Assembly: GCF_021018805.1 (NCBI RefSeq)
Contig: NC_086258.1
Coordinates: forward strand, 20,180,692 to 20,244,691
Length of the DNA: 64,000 nt
Source of the DNA: Prinia subflava
Taxonomy: Eukaryota > Chordata > Aves > Passeriformes > Cisticolidae
Direction of reading: 5' to 3'
Both the position numbers and the translations under genes were made by a program. Below, piece after piece: positions 36,201 to 48,200 of the stretch (the stretch's first letter is position 1; the number at the start of each line of letters is the position of its first letter). Under the pieces are notes generated by a model. It saw nothing but the letters and a program-made list of their open reading frames with translations. It was not told where the DNA came from and did no database searches.

Positions 36201-39200
36201 ACCACACAGAGAACACGGGTCGACATCATCTTCCTCTGCCTGAGGATGGGCACCTGTCAGAGCAGGCAGGCCTTGCTCAGCCACCGACGTTCGAAATGAC
36301 GCAGCAGAATTTACACCCCCCAAATGATCCAGCATAAATCCCCAAAGCTCCTGCTCCTCCTGTGTGTGGCAGCTGGGAGGGAAAGGGTCCCTGGTGGCAG
36401 AGGATGTTGGGTTCTGCCACCTGGATCCTCTCTGTGCTAATGGGGCATCCATGGACACATCACATTTGCCACGTCAGAAATTCGGGGTCTGCTGTGCCCT
36501 TCCTGAACCCTGGATTGCCCCATCAAAGCATCACTAGAAAGAGCCACACCCAAGGAGTTTTAGGTGCATAAATCCAGAGAGATTAGCAGGATCATCTTTT
36601 GTCCTCAAATGGCTCATCAATATCGGTCCTTCCTCAACATCTGCCACATATCCAATTCCAGCAGCAAAAATTAATCAATAGTTCGGTTTTTCTCCTGATC
36701 CCTTTCTGGGACCGTGTTTGGAGCCAGAGGCAATCCATCTTCCTGGTAGGAGGTTTATTAGTCTGTGGTATAAACCTGTGCATGCCTCATTTTGTGGAAG
36801 GTGGTGTTGCATCGTGGTTCCCAGTTCAGTGGATCTGTAAGGTGTGGTGTTGGACACGGGAATCCATATTTGCAGAGGGCTGTCCGTGCGCCGTGGCCCC
36901 TCAGCCTCCTCGCTGAAGCCTTCTGTTTTGCTCCAGGGTGATGCTTCCAAGTCTGATTCCGAGGGGGATCTCTTCCCCCGCAGCCTGGAAGAGGAGGTAG
37001 AACTGAAGAAAAACTTGTCAAATCCAGCCTGTGAGTAACAACCCTGGGAGGACAGGCCCTTCCACAGAAACCTTGCTTTGCTGTGAAAACAGTGCATCCA
37101 AAAGGGAAAAAACCCTCCTGGAGGGAATGCTGTAGTCCCAGTTGTGTCATGCTTGACTTTGCAGCAGGCTTGGGGTGGGACTGTGGGCAATGCACGGGGA
37201 TGCAGGCAGGGAGAGACGTGATTGCATCCAAACTGGTCATCTCCCCATCAAGCCCGAGGTCTGGGCTGGAGCAGTTTGGAGGAGGAGGATGGAGGGGGCA
37301 GGCAGGAAGCGCCCAGGGTTGGAGCTGGTGGGTGTTGGTTGGAGGTTGAAGGGCAGCAGGTGACATTTTGGGTGTGCTCTCCCCTGCCATTGACACCTCG
37401 ATCCCATTGACACCCGATCCCATTCCTGTTTGACCCCCTGTGTGGGCTGAACCACCCAAATTCTCCACAAGGGCTTTTGGCCCGCACCTCGCTGATGCTC
37501 CGAGCAGCCCCTCCCTGCGGCGGCTTTGTCTGGCCACTAGCAGGCTGCGGGTGATCCCCTTGAGGTGTGACGCCTCAAACCCGCCCGTGTCTTGCAGTGA
37601 TGGCCCTGAGCGACCCCCCGGAGCTGAAGAAGAGCCTGACCCCGCCGCTCATCATCCACACGGCCGCCACGCCCATGCCCATGCCCAAGAGCGCCGCGTT
37701 TGGGGACGCGCCGCAGGGCCACGAGTGCCGCCGGGCCAGCGGCGGCTCCGCCGAGCCCGAGCTCAAGTCCCCGGTACTCGCACCCCTCCCTCCCTTCCCC
37801 TGCGGTGTTCGGTGCCTCCGTGGGGCTGTCTGTCCGTCCGGCCGCCCCAGCCGGCACGGGGCGGGTGGCACGGAGCTGATGCGCTCCTTGTCCCCCCTGT
37901 CCCTGTGTCCCTTTCCATGTCCGTGTCTCTGTCCCTGACCCATCCCTGTCCCTATTCCATCCCTGTCCCATCCCTGTCCCATGGCTGTCCCTGTCCCATC
38001 CCTGTCCCATCATTGTCCCTGTCCTGTCCCTGTCCCGTCCCTGTCCCATCTCTGTCCCTGTTCCTGTCCCTGTCCCATCCCTGTCCCATCGCTGTCCCTG
38101 TCCTGTCCCTGTCCTGTCCCTGTCCCATCGCTGTCCCATCCCTGTCTCTGTGTCCCTGTCCCTGTCCCGTCTCTGTCCCTGTCCCATCGCTGTCCCTGTC
38201 CCATCCCTGTCCCGTCGCTGTCCCTGTCCCATCCCTGTCCCACCCCTGTCCCTGTCCCATCCCTGTCCCATCCCTGTCCCGTCTCTGTCCCTGTCCCATC
38301 ACTGTCCCTGTCCCATCCCTGTCCCATCCCTGTTCCTGTCCCGTCTGTGTCCCTGTCCCCGCAGCCCAGCACCCGCAGCTCCCCGCACAGCCCCTGGCGC
38401 TCCAGCAGCTCGTGGAACAGCCGCCGCTCCAGCTGGAACAGCCTGGGCCGGGCCCCCAGCCTGAAGCGGCGCGGGCAGAGCAGCGAGCGCCGCTCGCTGC
38501 TGTCCGGGGAGGGCCAGGAGAGCTCCGAGGACGGGGACAGCTCGGATGAGGAGCGCTCCAGCCGCGCCGGCAGCTTCAATGGCTCTTTGCCTCACCGCAT
38601 GGAGTCGCTGGAAACAAAAGGGTCCTTCGACCTGCAGGACACCCTGCAGGTGCCGTCCCTGTACCGGACTGGCAGCATGCACAGCACCAGGACGTCTGTG
38701 TCCGAGCACCAGGACTGCAATGGGAGGACTTCCCCGGGGCTGCTGCTGCACCAGCTCCAGCTGGACGAGCCCCACCAGGATGGGGACGACGGCGATGATG
38801 AAGGCAACATGGTAAGGAAGCGCCACGTGCTCGCTTGGGGCTTTGTGACTTGTCCAAAGCTTGTCACCATCTCAGGAGTGCACAAGTGGGTGCAAAAGGG
38901 ATGAGGTCTCACCATCAGCACCAGACCTGAGTCACCCAGAAGGTCTCTAGGCAGTGGATGCTCTCAGAGATGGGCTTGGTACCCAAGTAAATATTGCAGT
39001 GCAGAGTCAGATGGTTCAGGAACGAGACATCAGGGCAAAACTGCCCAGGTTCTACTGAATCATGCAGAGTGAAGGCTGTAGGCATATATGCTTTTATGGC
39101 TGGTGAGGGTTTTTGTTTGGTTGGTTGGTTTTGTTGTTGTTGTTGTTTGTTTGTTTTTAAGTGAAACAATTCTTCCTGCTTTCCAACTATTATTCAGTTT

Positions 39201-42200
39201 TCTGCCCCCACACCAGCAGCAGAAAACTTCTACAGGCAAAGAAAGAGCACGGCTTGGTCCCCCATTCCCATGGCAGCATTAGTCCAATGGAGATGGTGGT
39301 AATTTCAGAGGCTCTGCATTAATTTCCATCTGAAGAGGCATTTCAGTGATGAGTGTCTCTTTCACAGTGCTGAGAAGTGTCATTTAGGAAATATAAGTTG
39401 AAAAGACTGCAAGTGCAGGGAAGGGATGAGGGTTCCTGGTCCTTGTTTCACAGGGATGTTTGTATCTTAAAGGGGAAAGAAGGGAATCTGGCTGATTTTC
39501 CAAAGTTGTTTGCATGACTGGCAGAGTGGGGCTTGAGCTGGGCGTGAGGGTGTTGCAGTTCCAGCTGTCACATGTGCATTGGGGACAGTTTTGGAGTGTT
39601 TCCTGCTCTTCCCAGGTTATCTCTTAGTTTGATTATACCTTGTTCCCAGATTCAGAAGTGTGGTGGTCTGATGTGTCACCCCAGGGGTGACTGTTCCTCT
39701 GGGGGAGCAGGTGGGGTTTGGGCAGAGCTGTGATGGTAGCAGGGGCTGTTCTGAGAACAGGAGAGCTGCAGATTGTGAACATGATTTTACTATTTTTCCT
39801 TGAGTTTATTGAATGAAAATGGAATTGGGATCACGTGAAGGGATGACTCCAGAGTCCTCTGCTCCTTACAGGAGGAGGAGAGTCAGTGCTGGCAGAATGC
39901 ACTCAGCCTTTGCAAAAGCCATTATCCCATCACATCTCCAGCATGGATCCTCAGCCTGGGATTTTCACTCATTGTCTTAACCTGCTTTTTTACTTCCATA
40001 AAATAAATTGAATTTTTAAAGAAAAGGAGCAGTAATTATTTTTGGAAAACGTCCCCACTCTTAAAAGTGTTGAAGAGACCATTCTCTTTATTGCTGGCTG
40101 GGGATTTTTTTTCTCAAGCTCCAACATCTGCTGCTTTTCCAGCTCACCTGCTCCAATCATCCCACCAGTCCCTTCTGTTTTCCCTCCCAGGATCAAATGC
40201 CAGCAGTCCCCCTTGTGCTGGGTGTGGTGTGATGAGATGTGTCCCTCCTCTCCCAGCCAGTGCTGACAATGAACTGTTGAATAAGATTTTTAATTTTTAT
40301 CATCTGCTTTTAGCATAAATCAGCCATCACCCTCTGTGCACTGTGGACTGGCCATGGAGGGTGTGATCACCTCAATACCCTCCCATGGAATGGTCAGAAG
40401 CAAATGCCAAGGGGAAGAATTGACAGAATAGGGGAAATAAATTGTGTCCCAGCCCATGGGATAGCCACAAGTGGGATACTTGCTCCTGGCTGGTGCCTTT
40501 CCCCATGCTCTGAAATGTGTCTTCACTGCAAATCACTGAACCAGATGGATAAGAAAATATTGCTTAGATTAGCCAAATGAGCCCCCAGGTTGCAGGGCTT
40601 CACTCCTGACATTTGGGGGGAAACTTTGCTCCTAAATTAGCCTTGACAAAGTCAGCGGGAGAAAAAATTTGCATTTTAAATGGAAAAAATGAAATACAAA
40701 ACTCCCTGTCAACAAAAGAGGAGAAGAACTTGACTATTACTCAGATCAAAGTAATCCTAAATATGCCTTTCTGCATCAAAGCTTTGCATCCCTCCTTGCT
40801 GCCTGGATTTGATTGTCTCTGTGCAGAAATTAAAGGAGGAGCAAAGGCTTCATCTGGATTTCCCAGGCTACCCCTGTATTAGTGCAGCTCTGCTGCCTTT
40901 GATGAGTTTATTTTGAATTTCCATCCCTCTGAGGGGCTGGAATTAGACCCCTGACAGCTTCTCTCCACAGAACTAGGAAAGCAGGGGGCTGAAATCTGTT
41001 CTTTATTGCATCACTGCAGACAAGGAGTCTCTCCCAGAGGGAGTGATCCACAGCTTTCCTGGGTTCCCGTGACTGGGATCAGGGATCTGCTGCTAGATCC
41101 TTGTTGTTTCCAACTGCTGGATTTTAGACACTTTTGGACACTTTCTACCCAAATTGCTCAGTGCTTACAGCAGAAAGGGAAATATTGAATATGCAACCAA
41201 TGTGTCCACTCCTCCCCAAAACCTCACTGCATTTTACTATTGCAGCTCCTTTCCCTTTTCATATTCCACTTTTTCTCTGTGGTGTATGGTCCAACCATTT
41301 GAAAACCCTCTCAGCCTGTCCCTGTTGCATATTAAAATTAAATAATCAGGTCCTGAGCGCCTCTGTGCAGCTTCCAGCTTGCCTGGAGGTCCTCTGCTGC
41401 TCACAGAGCATTTTTCAGCAGTTTCTCCGCCCTTATAATAAATCTTTTATAAATCTAAGCCTCTCCCTTACTCTGAGGAGTGCATCAGTCATCTTTTATT
41501 GCCAACTGCCTTCATCCTACCCTCGGAAGTGCATTAATATCTGAAATTCATAATAATAATTCAAAGAGCAGCTTTTTATCAGCAGCTCTCATTGGTGTGA
41601 GGTTGAGGGTCTCCCTTCCCACTTCTGCCTGTGAGCACCCAGCACCTCCCCAGTCCTGGCTCCTGCTGCCTCTGGGGAGGGGTTTGGATGGGCTCACCCA
41701 AGGAGGTTTTGTCCAAGCCACTGGCAACTGAATTAAAGATCAGTTTTCTTCTCCCCTCCCCACATCTTTATTCATCCTGTCCAGGTGTGGTTTATGAACA
41801 AATAGATGTGATTTAAGCTACATAATTGATTTCTCCCTTTGAACACAATGCAGGCTTGAGCAGCAATCAGCCCCATTGTCAGCACTTGGAGCCTGCCTGG
41901 ACCTCTCTGGGAAAGCCTTGGATGGGGCTGAGGCTGGAAACACTCAGGGTTTATTTCACAAATACCTTACCCTTGGCTCAAATTAACTGAGCTGTGCTGT
42001 TCTACTGCTGGAAATATGGAGTAATTCCTCTGAGTTTAGGTTTCTGGGGATGTACTTCGCCCTGCAGCCCCAGCTGAGCCCTGGTGCTCACCTGTACTGT
42101 AACCCTCTGAATACAGGGACATGATGGAAGACCACTTTTTGACTCTGTTGTCTGATTTAGCCCATGAACTGCAAGCTGTAACAATTAGCCAACCCCCAAA

Positions 42201-45200
42201 ATATCTTTGGCATTAAAATTGGACAAAGGGAATATAAAGAAGCATTCTGTGCTGCTGACGCATTACCATTCACTACAAATCCCCTTGATAAATACCAGAA
42301 CTGCTCTGAATAATAGATACTTCTGGAAACCTTCCAGCTCACAGAGTGAACTGGACTGAGTTCTGTTACTCCATGTCCAGAGGCCAGGGCAGCAATCTCT
42401 GCTCTCACCACAGCTCTGAGCAGACACCCGATTTTTATCCATTTCTTTACCTTTGTTAAATCTATGGATAGTTAGACTAACCAGGCTGCTTGAAGGGATA
42501 ACACAACCCCAAGGATGCATGCTCTACTAAATACAGTTCAGAGAGAAGGGAGCAGTCTTGACTCCTTGCCTGGACCTGCAAAAGAGATGTGAGAACATCC
42601 AAGACAGCCAAAACCCCACTGGTGTGCAGTGCATGGTCTGTGTGTGCAGGACTTGAGGGAAGGATGGATGGCTGAAGGAGCAGGATACAAAGCTCTAACT
42701 TTTCTTTTTGTTATTCAGACTTTTCTTCTTATTTGCCCGAGGTGATTTTCATTTTCTGAAGGGTCCAGATTGTCACCAAGGGCTTTCATTAAAACAAGCA
42801 CTACACCAATTATTCCCCATCACTAATGAGACCCCAGGCTGGGTGTCTGTAGGAAGAGAAAGCACTTCCTCCACTCCACTCAATTACCCTAACAAATCCC
42901 ATTTTTACAGTCCAGAGTACTTCAAGTGCTAACAGTTTGCCTCAAAATGAACCCTTCCTCCCTGTTTCCAAGATGAAATAAATAGAAGTGCCTTAGTCCT
43001 GGAGCACAGGTGCTCCTGGGGTGTGAGGGTGGTTCCTGTACCGTCCTTCACACCCCTCTGTGTCCCCATGGCCCTGAAATCTCTAGAAGCTTCCAGGAGC
43101 TCACACAGTCATATTTCCAGGTCTCCCTATCCAAGCTCAGGTGGCAGCAGAGAAATAAGGCTTATGTAAGAGCAGGAGTTGGTTTTAATTTACCTGCGAA
43201 GCACTCTGGTGACAGTGCACACACCAATCTGTGTTTATTTTCTAATGCTTTGATGTGGAAGGGCTGGGGAAGCCCTGGTGTGGTGAGCAAGATGTTGGCC
43301 TGGCTTTTAATGGTTCTCCATGCACAGGGTGCTCTGCTTTGCCGGTGAGATTGAAGATCCTGATTTTCCTTTGGAGGTGTGGATGAGAAGGTGATAAACT
43401 TAAGGCAGAAGTTATAGCAGCCAGGATGAGGCTTCTCCTCAGCATCCAATTTTTGGTGTCTTTGGTTGACTAGTTGGCTCAGGCTTTTGCAGTCTGCCCT
43501 CCTGACCTGAAATGACCTTGCAGACAGACTATAACATAAGTGTGCATGGCTGAGGATATGCTGTGGTTTCAAGTAGGAATTAATTTGCAGGAATTGGATG
43601 GCCCATGTTCATGCAGATCAGGCTGCATGGTGTTCCCTTCTGGCTTTATAATCTCCCATCTAATCTGCTCATGCTGAATGAGAAGCAGATGATCACCATT
43701 GTGTTCCTGGACCAAAACTTGGGCCTCAAATGATTTCTAACTTTCCAGTGGTGCATGGACACAGGGCTTGGCTCAGCAAGCAGCAGGAATCCCTCCCTCT
43801 GCTCCCTTTTTAACCTCTGACATAAGCATTTTATACTGTTTTAAAAAACCCAAACAAAAATACCCCACAAAAATTCCCCAAAATACCTTACAAGACTCAA
43901 GCAAGCACCTGATGAATGTTTGGAGGGACTGAGTGGGTTATCATTCCTTTGGGCAAGGGTTTTATTTATCATGTTTGTCCTCTTTGTGTGCCAGATGTAG
44001 TTACAGTGCAGAGAAAGAAGCAAGACCAAGCACTGTGAGCTCACAGGGCTGGCACAGAGCTCCTTCCCCTGCCCAGCAGGGTCTTCTTTAGGGACATTAT
44101 TTTATTTCAGCTTCACTGAGCACTGGAAGATAAGTTTTTAGTGAAAAGCTCCACCAACTCCTTCATGTGGAAGCTTTGGGGGGTTGTTGTTTCAACAGTT
44201 CTGTGTTTTCCTCCTGTGTTGGGGTCCAGGGCACGTGGAGAACCCCTGGGGCTGCCCCGGGGGTCCGAGACCCTGCTGGGACCCCAGGAAGGCGCTGCCT
44301 TTGACCTCCATGGGAAAAACCTCCAACACTCAGAGATGAACCACCAACAACAAAGATTTGAAATAAATAGGAGTTTAGTTTGTCACAGGGGGAAAATGTG
44401 TCGTTTCGGGTTTTTAAAATGGAAGTTGATGAGAGCAAGGTGGAGAATTTTGGGCAGTGTCTCATCTTCTTCTTCCTCGCCTCCATCCTCTGCTGTGACG
44501 GTGGCACAGAGACATTGGTGCAATGGGTTTGAGGCAGAAATCGTGTGTCTAGAACAGGCAGTGATTATTGGCACAAAATTGTAAATATAGTACTTTTAAG
44601 AGCTCATTGGACTAGAGACCTTTAAAAGACCTTGGATTTTCTGTCTGGGGGGTTTGCCAGAGGTGTTTCTTCAGCGAGTTCAGCTTGCGGCAGTCGGCGC
44701 GCAGGCCTTGAGATAAACTGAATAAACACCTCAGAACACCAAAGCTGCAAGTTCTGTCCATCCTCTCAAACCCTGGTACAGGACTTTCAGAAGAGAATAC
44801 CTCTAATTAGGGGATCTTGGAAGGGAAATTCCAAGACCCCTGCTCTGTACATTTTCCCTGCAGAGCAAAAGGGACCGCATGAAGGCCTGGCTGCGGGCAC
44901 AGCTGCCCACCTGCTGCAAAGAGAGGGACTCCTGGTCCATCTACATCTTTGCCCCTCACTCCAGGTAAGGCAGGGCACTGGGGCAGTGGTGGTGTAGTGG
45001 GATGGATGGTAACCCCTCATGTCCTCATTACAATGGCTCACCAGCCTGGTTATCCCAGATGGGTCTCTGTACGTCAGCCCACAAAACTCCCAGCCCTTCC
45101 CCGGCCCCAGTGTGACATCAGAGTTGAACAGCAAACAGTTCCTGGCTGCAGAGAGCACAGGAGTGTCCAGTCAAGACCCATGGCTGCAGCTTCATCAGGT

Positions 45201-48200
45201 TCCTCATTTCCTTTGGCAGTGATGCCAGTGCTCTGCAAGCTTTTCACTTGATGGAGTGTGATGAGCTTGTAGCAAGTGGGAGAGGTGCAGCATCAAGCAG
45301 AAAAATCTGAATTTGCCCCACTACACACTTACAGCACAGCAAAGGACTCCCTGACCTCCTCAGCCTCCTCAACTGAACTTGCCTGTCCTCCCTCTTCCCT
45401 TTCTCCCAGAGAACAGCCTCTCCTTTCCTGAGGGCCCCTGGCTCTGCCCTTCCCAAAGCCTGGCTCAGCCTAGCTGAGCTCCGTGCTCGTTCCCCTGGAC
45501 ACGCACCCGAGGGTTTCCCTGCTGGGGCTGAGGGCCCTGGACAGCATTCAGGTTCATTCATACAAAGATTAGAGAGATTTTCAGAAACAGACTTTGGGAA
45601 ATGTAATACGGTATTATAAATCCTGAGTCAGTGTACGGCCATCTGTCACAATAAATAGCTTCTGTCCCCTGGTTCCGTGTGTGCTCAAGCCTTACGGGCT
45701 CACTGGGAGTATTTCTTCTTTTATTTAAGCTAAACCTGAGCAGCAGGAACCAGGTAGGGGGGCAGATCCAAACCTGGCCGTGTGTCTGAGCCATGGGAGC
45801 GGCTGCCCCATTCCAAGTGACCAAAGCCCTCTATGAACACTCCCAGGGCTTGGAATTTGTGGCTCAGGTCTGTAGCTCAGATCCCTTTCTGTTCATAACC
45901 CAATCTGCCCTCAGTGTGCAGCTCTGCCAGGGAGGGGATTGGGAGATTGGAGCTCATCTGCTTTGCAAGCAGAGTGCTCAATTCCCCTGCTCTGCTTTGA
46001 GCTGCCGTGTGTTTCCCCAGCCAGATGAGCATTAATAGCTAGTCTGTGTCTACTCCTTTTTTTTTTTTCCTCTCTTGACAGATTCCGTCTGATGTGCAAT
46101 AAAATCATCACTCACAAGATGTTTGATCACGTCGTCTTGGTGATCATTTTCCTGAACTGCATTACCATTGCCATGGAACGACCCAAAATTGAGCCTCACA
46201 GCGCTGTGAGTTCCTGAGGTTTTCCTGTGCTCCTCGTGGAGCAAGCACCTGTGGCTCAGACCCCACTGCTGTGCACTCAGTCTTGTTTCCTTTCTCTTTT
46301 AAAATGGGAAGGTGCCAACACTCCCTGAGCATCCTTTGAATTAGGTGCAGGAACTCTCCTGGCCCCTACCCAGTCTCCCTTCAAAGCACAAGAGCACAGA
46401 TCGTGGCCTGCAATATATGCAATGTCTCATTTCTGGAAGCACAATCAAGGTTTTAACACATGACATAGCATGACATCTGTCTCAGTTTCCTTCCCTGAGA
46501 AACCTTCAAACACTTTTCCTCTCTCAACACAATGTTCACTTCTTCCATCTGTTCCCCACAGGCGAGTATGTGTGGTGCGAATGGAATGGGGAAACTGTTC
46601 ATTTCATACTCTTCTCTCCCCTTTGTGTATCAGCTTTGTTGTGACACCAGAAAAACTGAGGTGATGCAGGCACTGCAATGCCAGTTCTTGGAACCTCTTT
46701 GTTCTAATGCTCTGTGTAAGGATTCCTCAGACTAGACCCTCACAGCATCCAGCACTCAGAGGGGCAGAATCATCCTATTGCTCTTTTATTTTAGCATAGA
46801 TTGGGGCTGAGATGCTCTGGGCTCCTGCTGATTTATCGCCCAAGACTGCTCATATCACAATCATATAGAATCCTGTTTTGTTGATGTAGGCGTGTCAGGC
46901 TGTTCATTTTTGTGGATTTTCAATGTAAGACCTTAAAACTGGAGTCTAGGCTGTTCCCTGCCTATTTTAAGCATTTCCTAGTAGTCCTTCTTACTCTAAC
47001 AGTTTGCCCAGCAGTCCTTTCCCTAAATCCATTTTTTTTCCAGTTCCCATGCAGTCATGCACCAACTCGCAGCTGCAAGAAGACAGCAGGGCTCCCTGCC
47101 AGCTGATACAGCAGATCACCCTGCTTATCCCCAAATAAGGGGCACCCTGAGAACCTCCCTTAAAATCCCAAATAAGCCCTTGCTGTGTCCTCTGAGAGTC
47201 ACCACTCCCCAAGACTGGCTCTGAAAGGAGCTGCAGGTACACAGAGAAGGGAAATGGGTGCCACGTGTGAGCTGGGGGAGTCCACAGCAGAGAGCTGTGG
47301 CACACAAGCCCAGTGTTTGATACAGGAGAGGAAAGGAGACAGGGACTGGTGTGAGGTTCATCACCACTAGGTTATAACAAAGGAGCTGGACCATGGCCTG
47401 GGAGCTGCAGAGAAGGGGAATGCTGAACAGAGGGGCAGGGAATCCATGGGGAGTGCATGGGCCCTGCCTGTGCAGATGGAGCTCTCACCTGGAAACCCAG
47501 AGAGTTAGCTTAGCTTGAGTTGGTTAAAATAATTGTTCTTTGCTTCCCTGATCTGTGGATTTTCTGACTGCTTCGAGTGAGTTCTCTGTCCCTGTCCCAG
47601 TTTCAGCTGGCTTATCAGAACAGGGGCTGCTGTTGCACTCCCCACTGCAGAGTGCACGACATGGACCAGGGAGATTATCCTTCAAAACAGCCACGTGCTT
47701 GCCAGGCAGGAATGCAATATCCTCAGCCTCACCTACGTGCTGTTGCTGTTTTATCTCCAGCTGCACAAGCAGGTCCCTGTCCTCTCCCTCCTGCCCAGTG
47801 CCTGCCCTCCTACAGCAGCCTTTTGTGTGGCAGTCAGCTAACAATAGAGATATTTCCTATCACAGCTCATGCAATCACGGTACAGGTCTAGGACCTCATT
47901 AATTATGGACCCTGTATGGAAACAAGCTACTTTGTGGTTCCTGAGTCACTTCCAGTAAATCATGATCTGGCAAGAGAGAGAGTTGCCAAGGTGTTTTGTC
48001 TTGTTGAAATTGCATCTCATTTTGAGTGAGAGATCTGCATATCTTATGGGACTGCTCTGTAGGGAGAGGCAGAAATAAATCCAAAATTGTTAAAAGCAGG
48101 ACTGGGGCCAATTATATGTGCTCATACGTACGTGCACACGCATCATCGTTCCTCCAGCCTCTGCCTTCTGTTGTCCATTTCTCAGTGGAGGGAATCAGAA

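Larger units (their letters stand above)
38812..44863 (+). other. Intron 17 of CACNA1G
   Basis: A 6.05 kb intron. It holds a TTG/TTTG simple repeat (39114-39158) and a sense-oriented LTR at its 3' end (about 44190-44780). The remainder is unique sequence with no recognised exon. Confidence 0.83.

Noticed and set aside
36675..37537. Long minus-strand frames in introns 14-15
   Set aside because: They overlap exon 15 antisense and have Pro/Ser-rich random composition. No homology recognised.
37440..38549. 369-codon plus-strand open frame and 244-codon minus-strand frame in the intron 16 region
   Set aside because: Produced by the CCCTGT/CCCATC hexamer array. The protein is pure low-complexity repeat, and the array is bounded by real exon 16 and 17 splice sites.
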